Below, piece after piece: positions 36,429 through 45,663 of a DNA stretch of 64,000 nt. The notes below the pieces were generated by a model. The model was given only the letters and a program-made list of their open reading frames with translations, ran no database searches and was not told where the DNA came from. This DNA comes from Schaalia hyovaginalis (GTDB lineage: Bacteria; Actinomycetota; Actinomycetes; Actinomycetales; Actinomycetaceae): assembly GCF_014208035.1 (NCBI RefSeq), contig NZ_JACHMK010000001.1:124001-188000 (forward strand), read 5' to 3'. Position numbers and translations under genes: made by a program. How positions within the stretch are numbered: the first letter of the stretch is position 1; every line of letters starts with the position of its first letter.

Positions 36429-38924
36429 TCACTTGTGACGGCGCGCGAGTGCTACACCACCGATGCCGACCACGGCGCTTAGAGCGACCAGCGCGAGAAG
36501 GGCGGGAGTGTCAGCACCGGTTGCGGCCAGACCGGTAGCGACCCTGGCAGCCACAGGTGTCGCGGTGGACTTTTCGCTGAAGCTTTCCGCCTTCGTTTCG
36601 GGCTCCGCAGGAGCCGCGGTGATTGCCAGTGCCGTGCTGGCGGATCCGCCTTGGGCACCGGTGACCGACAGGGTGTAGGTAGCAGCCTCCGTTTCCTTCC
36701 CGACGGTCCAGTTCAGCGTCGCAACGCCCTCGGCATCTACGGTTGCGGTGCCGAGCAGGCCGAGGGAACCGGCGCTGAAGCTTGCCGAATCGCCCGGCTG
36801 AAGGCCGGTCGCCGTCAAGATGAGTGCTGAACCGGCACCGCTCGTGGCAAGTGAGTCAGCAGGTGCGTTCGCAGGGTGAACGGAGAGGGAGGCCTCGGGA
36901 AGGGTCGCGATGCTCGCCACGGTGGTGTCGTCCGCCGCGCGCGCATCGTTATTTCGGCCGTATGCGGTGGCATCAATGGAAAGGACGAGCGGATCGTCAG
37001 TTTCATTGAGGGACAGTGCTCCCGAACGATTCTCAGTAGAGGTCGCGCTCGAGCGGGCAGCGGAGCGCAGCTCAGCCGGATCGATCTCCTCGGTGGTGAC
37101 CGTGACATCGCCGTCGAAGGATCCGTCGGCATCTTGCGACAGCTTCGGCAAGAGGGCATCGACAGCGGCGTTGTCCGAAGCCACGTTCAAGAGGACGGAG
37201 GTGGCGGGACCGGTGACGTGCGCACGCACGATGAAGGGGTCGCGGATCGAAGTCGCGTCGGAGAACTCCTTCCAGGTTTTTCCCGCGTCGGTTGAATAGC
37301 TGAGCGTCACCTCGGCAGATGGCTGGTCCTCCAAGACCGCTCCGAGAGCGTTGACGAGGCCGTGACCGCGGTATTCACTGCCATCGGTCGGTTCCGCCAG
37401 GCGTGAGTAGAGCTGTTCCGCTTGTCGGTAGAGCACTTCCTTCGTTTCGGTGGCACTGCGAGTCGGATCGACTCCGCGCAGGAGCGCAACGACACCGGCG
37501 ACGTGTGGTGATGCCATCGAGGTGCCGCTAATTGTTCCGTAGTAGTTGCGGCTGGCTGGGAAGGTTGAGTAAATCGATGAGCCGGGAGCTGCGACCTCAA
37601 TGTTCTTTACGCCGTAGTTGGAGAAACGCGAACGTGACAGGGTCGCGGTCGCGGCATCGGCGTTATAGGGGCGTGCAACTGCGGAAACGGTGACAACCGA
37701 ATCGAGCATCGCGGGGATGTCGAGGCCGTTGCTGACGTCACGTCCTTTGATGACATTATCCGCGCCCACATCGTTAGGAGACTCGTCGTCCGTCGTGGGG
37801 TGGTCGAGGTCGTGGCTCGAATTACCGGCGGCCACGACGTTTACAACGTCATGATCATCGGCGTACTGGACTGCTCGCGTGACGACTTCGAGGCCCGCTG
37901 CCTGGGTGGGTTCGTTCGGAAGCCAGTAGGCCCAAGGATCGACGTAGTAGCTGTTGTTGGTCACATCGAAGTTGTGATCGGCGGCCCAGACAAATGCGCA
38001 AACCACGTACTCGGGGTAGAAGAGTCCTTCAGAATTCGAGGTTTTGACGGCTGCCAAGGTCGTGTGCGGGGCGACACCATCGACTCCGATCCCGTTGTGT
38101 GCGGCGGCGATGGTTCCGGCGACGTGAGTGCCGTGGTAGTGATCGTCAGCCCAGTTCTCCACACCCTGCCTCGGGATGCCGTTGTACTGGCAGCCAACCG
38201 ATAGATCGGTATTGATCTGATCCTTGAGGTCCGGGTGGTCCGGAGCGATGCCTGTGTCCAGGACGCCGACGACGACAGGATCGAGCTCAACATCGACCTT
38301 CTGAGCTTCGATCGCTCCGATTGCGCTAAGGCCCCAGGCTTGTGAGGAAGAAGGGTCTGGAGTGAAGTCTTCAAGCTGTGAACCATCGGCGAGGCCGGTT
38401 GATGCGCGTTCGTTGGCGGCCGCGCGTGTTGTGGGATTCTCGAGAGGCACGACCACTTCGTCGCCTGTGACAGCGGCCTGTCGTGTCGGGCCGATGGAGT
38501 CGAAGGTGATACCCGCGGCATTCAGCGCCTGGCTGAGATCCTCGGCGAATTGCGGGTCAACGGATTGGATGAAGAAGCTTGAGAACTGAGGGTATTTCTG
38601 CAGTGAAACACCCCATTGCTCGGCCAGGCTGACGGCCTGGTCAAAGGATGCGGCAGTGGTGCCTGTGGTGAGATTTACGGCGTAGTTCATCGGCTTACCG
38701 TCGGTGGTGAAAGCCGGGGAAGTGATCGAACGAGCCGATGAGCTCACGGAGTCTTCCGCGAGAGCCGGTGAGACGACTCCGAGACCGAGAGTCGCGAGTA
38801 CTCCGGCTGCGGTCGCAACGGCTATGCGACGTGGTGCAAAGTGTGCAGCCAAGTTATCGTCCTTTTCTTCTGGATTGATGGGGACGATACGATCATTCAC
38901 GAATCGACTGCGCACCAGAGACAT
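36429..38924 (-). CDS. Cell-wall-anchored subtilisin-like serine protease (S8)
   Basis: 831 residues from ATG 38924 (AAAGG upstream). A TTG at 38852 also has a good site (AAAAGGA) and would put the signal peptide (RRIAVATAAGVLATLGLG, cut after ALA) nearer the N-terminus. A propeptide-like region follows. The catalytic Asp is in VVGVLDTGIAPDHPD, the His in HGTHVAGTIAAAHNG and the Ser in GTSMASPHVAGVVALL. Two Ig-like or stalk regions come next. The end is a sorting signal, LAATG plus a hydrophobic helix and ARRHK, suited to a class E (LAxTG) sortase. The role is probably extracellular protein degradation. Confidence 0.9.
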   Translation of the reverse strand: MSLVRSRFVNDRIVPINPEEKDDNLAAHFAPRRIAVATAAGVLATLGLGVVSPALAEDSVSSSARSITSPAFTTDGKPMNYAVNLTTGTTAASFDQAVSLAEQWGVSLQKYPQFSSFFIQSVDPQFAEDLSQALNAAGITFDSIGPTRQAAVTGDEVVVPLENPTTRAAANERASTGLADGSQLEDFTPDPSSSQAWGLSAIGAIEAQKVDVELDPVVVGVLDTGIAPDHPDLKDQINTDLSVGCQYNGIPRQGVENWADDHYHGTHVAGTIAAAHNGIGVDGVAPHTTLAAVKTSNSEGLFYPEYVVCAFVWAADHNFDVTNNSYYVDPWAYWLPNEPTQAAGLEVVTRAVQYADDHDVVNVVAAGNSSHDLDHPTTDDESPNDVGADNVIKGRDVSNGLDIPAMLDSVVTVSAVARPYNADAATATLSRSRFSNYGVKNIEVAAPGSSIYSTFPASRNYYGTISGTSMASPHVAGVVALLRGVDPTRSATETKEVLYRQAEQLYSRLAEPTDGSEYRGHGLVNALGAVLEDQPSAEVTLSYSTDAGKTWKEFSDATSIRDPFIVRAHVTGPATSVLLNVASDNAAVDALLPKLSQDADGSFDGDVTVTTEEIDPAELRSAARSSATSTENRSGALSLNETDDPLVLSIDATAYGRNNDARAADDTTVASIATLPEASLSVHPANAPADSLATSGAGSALILTATGLQPGDSASFSAGSLGLLGTATVDAEGVATLNWTVGKETEAATYTLSVTGAQGGSASTALAITAAPAEPETKAESFSEKSTATPVAARVATGLAATGADTPALLALVALSAVVGIGGVALARRHK

Positions 38925-39207
38925 TACCCAGCCTTTGAACAAATTTGACTTTAGAAATATCTGCTGCATAACATCTAAAGTTGTGTGCCCCGCATAGTGC
39001 TGCCGTGGGTCATGCTCAACAGCACGAGATTCACCGCGTGATTCTTGAAGGCATCTGCGCACCTCCCGCGAGATACCTCGCGAAGAACTATCCATGAGTT
39101 CTAGCCGATCGCACCGCTCGTTTTCGTCTTGTCACCTGATCCGTGTGCATGTGGGCGGCCCAATGTTGCTCCTCATCGAGGGGGCTCCAGACGCGTATGC
39201 GCCTTCT

Positions 39208-39213
39208 TATACT
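39208..39213 (+). promoter_or_regulatory. Probable -10 of the defence operon promoter
   Basis: TATACT, a strong -10, lies 38 bp before the helicase ATG. I do not see a good -35 at 16-18 bp; an activator-dependent or leaderless-type promoter is possible. Confidence 0.4.
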
Positions 39214-39250
39214 GATCGAGTGCCTGCGACCCGGAAGGAGGTGCCCTGCG

Positions 39251-42200
39251 ATGAATGTTGAAGGTGACGCGGCAATGACCTTCGCTCAGTTGCATGCTGG
39301 GCAGTGCCTCCGGGGACTTGTGCCCGGCCAGGACGTCACGCTCATCGCGATCGGACCGATCGACGAGGGCGTCTTCGAGATCTTCTACCGTGAGGCTTCA
39401 GGGGTGAGCGGAGCTCGCACGGTCACCGATGCCGATTTTGTTCAGGTCAAAGTTCTCAGTGACGCAGATACAGCTCCCGCTTTCGATGCCGATCCCGATG
39501 AATTCCGCTTGGCAGCTGAGGCTCTGCGGATCCAGTACGCCGCCCTGTACGACCCCTTGGCCGCCGTGAACAGCTCGGATGTTGATCCGCTTCCGCATCA
39601 GATCCGCGCCGTGTACGAGGAGCTCCTTCCTCGTATTCCCTTGCGATTCCTCCTCGCTGATGATCCAGGTGCCGGCAAGACCGTGATGGCAGGCCTGTAT
39701 CTCAAAGAGATGATCCTGCGCTCGGATTGCGAACGCGCCCTCATCGTTGCTCCGGGGGGCCTCGTCGAGCAGTGGCGTGAGGAACTGAGCGAGAAGTTCG
39801 ACCTCCACTTCGATGTTTTCACTCGCACGATGATCGACGATGCCCAGGGGCGCAATGTCTTTGCCGAGCACCCCTTCCTCATCGCTCGCATGGACCAGCT
39901 GTCGCGCAGCGAGGACCTCATGGAACAGCTCGGTGAGGTGAATTGGGATGTTGCGGTCGTCGACGAGGCGCACAGGATGTCCGCCCACTACTCCTCATGG
40001 AGGGGCGAGGTCGATGAGACGAAGCGCTTCGCGCTCGGCCGCCTCCTGTCTCAGACCGCCCACAATTTCCTCCTCATGACAGCGACCCCTCACGCGGGCA
40101 AGGAAGAGGATTTTCAACTCTTCATGTCCCTGCTCGACCGCGATCGCTTCGAAGGACAGTTCCGCAAAGGCGTCCACCGTACCGATACTCACGGCCTCAT
40201 GCGACGCATGGTGAAGGAAGACTTGCTCACCTTCGAAGGCAAGCCACTCTTCCCCGAACGCAGGGCGTACACGGTCGAGTACAAATTGAGTCCTGCTGAG
40301 CATGACCTCTACGAGCGCGTTACCGACTACGTCCGCACCGAAATGGGACGCGCAGAGCGGATTGCGCAAGCGGGCGACAAGAAGCGCGGGAACAACGTGG
40401 GCTTTGCCTTGACGGTTCTTCAACGCAGGCTTGCCTCAAGCCCCGAAGCCATCTGGCGGTCCTTGGACCGTCGGCGTTCCCGTCTTGAGAATAAGCTCCG
40501 CGAAATGCAGCAGATCGCTGACGGGGTAGAGAATTGTACCCCCCCCCGCGAATTCGTGGGGCGGAATCACAGGCAGCGTAAGCGACACCACTGACGGTCT
40601 TCCCGCCTTCTCTCTCGATGACTTCGATGACATCGACGAGGACACGACTCCGGAAGAACGCGCACATTTTGAGGAACAAGCTGAAGAGGTCATCGACCTA
40701 GCGACTGCCGCTCAGACGATCCCGGAGCTACAGGCTGAAATTACGGTCCTTACCGAACTCATCACTCTTGCTCGTCAGGTCCGACACCGAGACGATGACA
40801 AGAAGTGGGTCGAACTCCGCTCGATTCTTGACGAGCAGCTTCTCGCTCCGGGCAGGACTAGCGAAGCCCGCAAGATCATTGTCTTCACGGAGCATCGCGA
40901 CACGCTCGAATACCTGGAATCGAAGATCACCACCCTCTTCGGCCGGGCAGATTCGGTGGTGACGATCCACGGCGGCACACGCCGTGAGGATCGCAAGCTT
41001 GCACGTGAACGCTTCACCCACGACCCGGACACGGTCGTCCTCCTTGCGACCGATGCTGCGGGCGAGGGGCTCAACCTGCAGCGTGCCCACCTCATGGTGA
41101 ACTACGACCTTCCGTGGAATCCGAACCGGATCGAGCAACGCTTCGGCCGTATTCACCGCATCGGGCAACGCGAGGTCTGCCATCTGTGGAACCTGGTCGC
41201 AAAGGATACGCGTGAGGGTGATGTCTTCACTCGTTTGCTCGGCAAGATCGAGCAGATGTCAGCGGCCTACGAGGGCAATCTCTTCAATGTCCTCGGAGAA
41301 GAGGATGCTTTCGAGGAGCGGTCCTTGCGTGACCTTCTTATCGAGGCAATCCGGTATGGGGATCAGCCTCAGGTGAAGGCGAAGCTCGATCGGATCATTG
41401 ATTCGAGCGTGTCCGATGGCCTTCATGAAATGGTCACCGAGCGGGCACTCCACCCGGAGATGTTCTCCTCCCTGGATCTTGATGAAGTCCGGGCTCGAAT
41501 GGAACGGGCACGCGAGCGCCGCCTCCAGCCCGGCTACATCGCTGCCTTCTTCATCCCGGCCTTCACCCGTCTGGGCGGGCGCATTTTCCGAAGAGAACGG
41601 GGCCGCTACGAAATCACACGGGTTCCGAGCCGCGTGATTGAGACGGCTCGACGCCTCAATAGGTGGGCTCCGCTGCCCGAGCAGTACGAGCGCGTCACCT
41701 TCGAGCGTTCCCTCATGCATCCCGATGGCCAGCTTGATGCTGCGCTTATTGCTCCAGGGCATCCGCTTCTCGATGCACTCATCGAGCTGACGATCGAGGA
41801 TCTCGGGGACACCTTGGAGCGGGGCACGGTGCTCGTTGATCGGCGCCCCAGTCAGGCCGAGGCGCCGATGCTCATGCTCAGCGTCGAGCAGCGCATCGAA
41901 ACCTCCTCGCATGACACTGCGGAACGACATTTCGACTATCCGCTCATTGCCGAGGACGGGACGGTGACCCTTGCTGGTGTTCCCCCGTACATGGAGTATG
42001 ACCGCCCCGATCCCGCAGAGGCTGAGGGAATCGCAAGGATTCGCGCGAGCGAGTGGGCCTTGGGCAGCCATGACAAGGCGGCGAGGGCGTTCGCCTTCCG
42101 TGAGGGGTTGCAGCCTCGCCTTCATGAGCTCGTCGAGCGCACGAGCCTCGAAACTGAACGAACCCGGGCACAGGTGCGGGCGCGCCTGAGGGCGGAAATC

Positions 42201-42836
42201 AACCACTGGGATCATGAGTTCAATCGTCTTGAACTCCTTGAGCGTCAAGGAACTGTTGGGCGCCTGCGCGCGGAGACCGCGTGGGCTCGCGCCCGAGAGT
42301 TGGATGAGCGTTTGCAGCGTCGAATGATCGAACTCGACGGGGCGACAAAATTCCTCGCAACCCCGGCCATTATCCGAGGCAGGGCGCTCGTCATTCCCAG
42401 TCACCTCCTGGAAGAGTCGCAGGCAGAGGCAGGTGTTTTCGGGCGTGAGCGACTCGAAGAGGTGGAGCGTCGGGCCGTCGAAGCGGTCCTTCGCGCCGAA
42501 CGGACCCTTGGCCGAAACCCGGTGGAGATGCCGCGCAACAACCCCGGTTACGACATTGCCTCGACTGATGGTGAGGGACGCATCCACTACATCGAAGTGA
42601 AGGGGCGGATCGAAGGATCGGACACCTTCACGATCACGACGAATGAAGTGACCTTCGCGCATACGCAGGGGGATCGTCATCGCCTCGCCCTCGTCGAGGT
42701 ATCGGCGCAGAGCTCAGCGCTTGATCGTCTGCGCTACGTGCGTCATGCCTTTTCTCATCTTGAGCCCTCTGCGACGACGCGTTCCTACAACGAAGTGTGG
42801 GCCGACTACTGGGCGCGCGGAGGCCCTGCGCAATGA
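39251..42836 (+). CDS. Defence helicase with C-terminal DUF3883; reading frame broken at a C9 tract
   Basis: The ATG at 39251 follows GGAAGGAGG. The N-terminal SF2 half has Walker A LLADDPGAGKTVMAGLYLKE, the box VAVVDEAHRMSAH and LLMTATPHAGKEED. The helicase C half has ATDAAGEGLNLQRAHLMVNYD and RIEQRFGRIHRIGQ. The C-terminus (GYDIASTDGEGRIHYIEVKG) is a DUF3883 nuclease-like fold. Nine C at 40539-40547 put the N-half out of frame, with a stop at 40594. With eight C the ~1194-codon frame is open throughout. It is the first gene of a helicase-methylase-ATPase operon, resembling systems called Hma. Confidence 0.85.
40539..40547. repeat. Poly-C tract (C9) in the helicase gene, candidate phase-variation site
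   Basis: A run of nine C inside coding sequence, next to a palindromic CCCCGCGAATTCGTGGGG that could stall polymerase. Deleting one C, or adding two, fuses the two halves into one long frame. It lies in a poorly conserved, acidic linker between the two helicase lobes, where length changes are tolerated. Confidence 0.85.
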
Positions 42837-42883
42837 CACCGCACTCCTCTCCTTCCACCTCCACTCTCAACAAAGGAAAAAAC

Positions 42884-45661
42884 GTGACGAGCACGCCGAA
42901 GAAGAAGCTCATCGAAACCTCCCTGCCTTTGGAGGCGATCAATGCGGCGTCCATCCGTGAGAAGTCAATTCGGCACGGGCACCCGTCGACGCTGCACCTT
43001 TACTGGTCACGTAAGCCCTTGGCGACTGCACGAGCGATTCTCTTTGCGCAGCTCGTTGACGACCCGGCTTCACGTCCCGAGGAATTCCCCACCATCGAGG
43101 CCCAAGATGCAGAGCGGGCGCGCCTCCATTCCCTCATGGAACGCCTCGTCGTCTGGGAGAACAGCTGGGATGAGACCTTGCTTGAGCAGGCGCGAGAGGA
43201 GATCCGTAAATCGAACGGGGGTAAGCTTCCCGCTGTTCTCGATCCCTTCGCTGGTGGAGGCTCCATTCCCTTGGAGGCACAGCGCCTCGGTCTTGCGGCT
43301 CACGCCTCAGACCTCAATCCCCTCGCGCTGCTCATCAATAAGGCCCTCGTCGAGATTCCACCGCGCTTCACGGGTGCTAAACCCATCCATCCGGGTGGTG
43401 GTGCTCAGCGTTTCTACGAGCGGGCGCAGGGCCTTGCCGAAGACGTCCGCTATTACGGGACGTGGATGCGCAACGAGGCCGAAGCCCGCATTGGTCACCT
43501 CTACCCGAAAGCAGTGGGGCCCGATGGCAGCGAGTACACCGTGATCGCCTGGAAGTGGGCGCGCACTGTTCGCAGCCCCAATCCGGCGAACCCCATTGAG
43601 GTGCCGCTCGTGAACTCGTGGTGGCTGAGTAAGAAGAAGGGCAAGGAAGCGTGGGTGCGCGCCTTTGTCGAGGATGGGCAGGTGCGCTACGAGGTTGTCC
43701 ACAATGCCGAGGGGCCACGTGGTGATGATGAATGGACGATCAAACACGGGAAAGGCGCACGAGCTGTTGGGGATGGGACTCCGTTCAGCTACGACTACAT
43801 TCGCGAAGAAGGCCGTGCCGGACGTATAGGTGCGCATCTCCTTGCTGTTGTTGCTGAAGGGGTAAGGGGGAGGCTCTACATCTCCCCGAATGAAGAACAC
43901 GCGGCTGCAGCGCAAGTTGGCCGACCCGATGGCATTGACGATGGTCAAATCGCGGATAATCCCAGGTGGTTCTCTCCACCAGCATACGGAATGGCCTCGT
44001 TTTCCGATCTTTTTACACACCGTCAGCTTGTGGCAATGATGACCCTCAGTGACCTTGTTGAAGAGGCTCGCGAGCGAGTAGAGGCGGATGCGCTCGCGGC
44101 AGGACTCCCATTGGGAGAGCGTTTGGAGGAGGGAGGTTCGGGTGCCCGGGCCTATGCCGATGCTGTCGCGACCTACCTGGCGCTTGGCGTAAGTCGATTG
44201 TCGGATCGGTCGGCAAGCTTGTGTAGCTGGGATTCGAGTCGTGAAAGCGTCAGAAATGTATTTGCGCGTCAAGCAATCCCCATGGTGTGGGACTATGCCG
44301 AAGCGAACCCCTTCTCCTCTTCATCCGGCAACTTCCTCGGGCAGATCGAGTGGGTAGCGAAAGCTGTCGAGTACGCCCCGGCTGTTGCCAAAGGTGTCGC
44401 CACTCAGATCAGTGCCTCCCAGCGTGACTATTCGAATCTTGTGATCTCGACCGATCCTCCCTACTACGACAATATTGGCTACTCCGACCTCTCCGATTTT
44501 TTCTACGTGTGGCTGCGTCGCAGCCTGCGCGGAATTCACACCAAGGTTGTCGGCACAATGCTCACCCCCAAGGCCGAAGAGCTCGTTGCTAATCCCTATC
44601 GTCACGACGGGAAAGACGGCGCCGCGCGCTTCTTTGTCGAAGGCTTCAACTCCGTCTTCGCCCGAATTCGCCAAGGTGCCCTCCCCTCGGTACCCCTCAC
44701 GGTCTACTACGCCTACAAGCAGCAGGACGCGGATTCTGAGGGCACGACCTCGACGGGCTGGCACACCCTGCTCGACGGACTCATTTCCACCGGATGGGAA
44801 ATCACAGCGACCTGGCCCGTGCGCAGCGAATTGTCGAACCGGATGCTCTCCCAAGGAACAAATGCCCTCGCCTCCTCGATCGTCCTCGCCTGTCGGCCCC
44901 GACCTGAAAACGCCGAATCCACAACGCGTCGCGGCTTCGTCGCACGCCTCAAATCCGAACTCCCCGAAGCCCTGCGCACCCTCATGCAAGGCGGCATCGC
45001 CCCCGTCGACCTCGCACAAGCAGCCATTGGGCCCGGGATCTCCGTCTTCTCCCGATACGCGCGTGTACGCGAAGCCGACGGCTCCGACATGAAGGTGCGC
45101 GACGCGCTCCTCCTCATCAACGCCACCCTCGACGACGTCCTCGGAGAACAAGAATCCGACTTCGACCCCGACACCCGCTTTGCCGTCAAGTGGTACCGCC
45201 AATACGGGTGGAGCGAAGAGAACTCCGGGATCGCCGACCAGCTGGCCCGCTCCTCCGACACTTCGATCGGCGCCTTGGAGCGCGGAGGCATCTTCGAAGC
45301 TAAAGGTGGCAAAGCCCGACTCCTTGCACCGAGCCAACTCGGCGGCGAGTGGGACGCCCTCGCCGATGAGCGCGTGAGCGTCTGGGAAGCGACGGTGCGC
45401 CTCGCGGCACTCATGGACTCTCGCGGAATTGACGCCGTCGCTGCGGCACTCGCCGAAGCCCGCACGCGGATCAATGCGGACGCCATCAAAGAACTCGGAT
45501 TCCTCCTCTTCCACGAGGCGGAAAAGAAGAAGGACACCGCAGACGCCCTCCTCTTCAACGGTCTTGTGAGCGCCTGGGCAGACCTCAGCGAACACGCTCG
45601 ACACATCGACCCGAGCCGACGCTCCACCCAACAATCCTTCACCTTCGACGAAGAGGACTGA
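42884..45661 (+). CDS. DUF1156 DNA methyltransferase (adenine type)
   Basis: The GTG at 42884 has AAAGGA upstream and fits the conserved family start TSTPKKKLIETSLPLEAIN; an ATG at 42833, overlapping the helicase stop as ATGA, is possible. This gives 925 residues. The N-terminal DUF1156 block is REKSIRHGHPSTLHLYWSRKPLATARA. The SAM motif is LDPFAGGGSIPLEAQRLG. The catalytic motif IV is STDPPYYDNIGYSDL, marking an N6-adenine or N4-cytosine amino-methylase. It presumably marks self DNA for the neighbouring helicase and ATPase. The ATPase gene follows 2 bp after the stop. Confidence 0.88.
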   Translation: MTSTPKKKLIETSLPLEAINAASIREKSIRHGHPSTLHLYWSRKPLATARAILFAQLVDDPASRPEEFPTIEAQDAERARLHSLMERLVVWENSWDETLLEQAREEIRKSNGGKLPAVLDPFAGGGSIPLEAQRLGLAAHASDLNPLALLINKALVEIPPRFTGAKPIHPGGGAQRFYERAQGLAEDVRYYGTWMRNEAEARIGHLYPKAVGPDGSEYTVIAWKWARTVRSPNPANPIEVPLVNSWWLSKKKGKEAWVRAFVEDGQVRYEVVHNAEGPRGDDEWTIKHGKGARAVGDGTPFSYDYIREEGRAGRIGAHLLAVVAEGVRGRLYISPNEEHAAAAQVGRPDGIDDGQIADNPRWFSPPAYGMASFSDLFTHRQLVAMMTLSDLVEEARERVEADALAAGLPLGERLEEGGSGARAYADAVATYLALGVSRLSDRSASLCSWDSSRESVRNVFARQAIPMVWDYAEANPFSSSSGNFLGQIEWVAKAVEYAPAVAKGVATQISASQRDYSNLVISTDPPYYDNIGYSDLSDFFYVWLRRSLRGIHTKVVGTMLTPKAEELVANPYRHDGKDGAARFFVEGFNSVFARIRQGALPSVPLTVYYAYKQQDADSEGTTSTGWHTLLDGLISTGWEITATWPVRSELSNRMLSQGTNALASSIVLACRPRPENAESTTRRGFVARLKSELPEALRTLMQGGIAPVDLAQAAIGPGISVFSRYARVREADGSDMKVRDALLLINATLDDVLGEQESDFDPDTRFAVKWYRQYGWSEENSGIADQLARSSDTSIGALERGGIFEAKGGKARLLAPSQLGGEWDALADERVSVWEATVRLAALMDSRGIDAVAAALAEARTRINADAIKELGFLLFHEAEKKKDTADALLFNGLVSAWADLSEHARHIDPSRRSTQQSFTFDEED

Positions 45662-45663
45662 CC

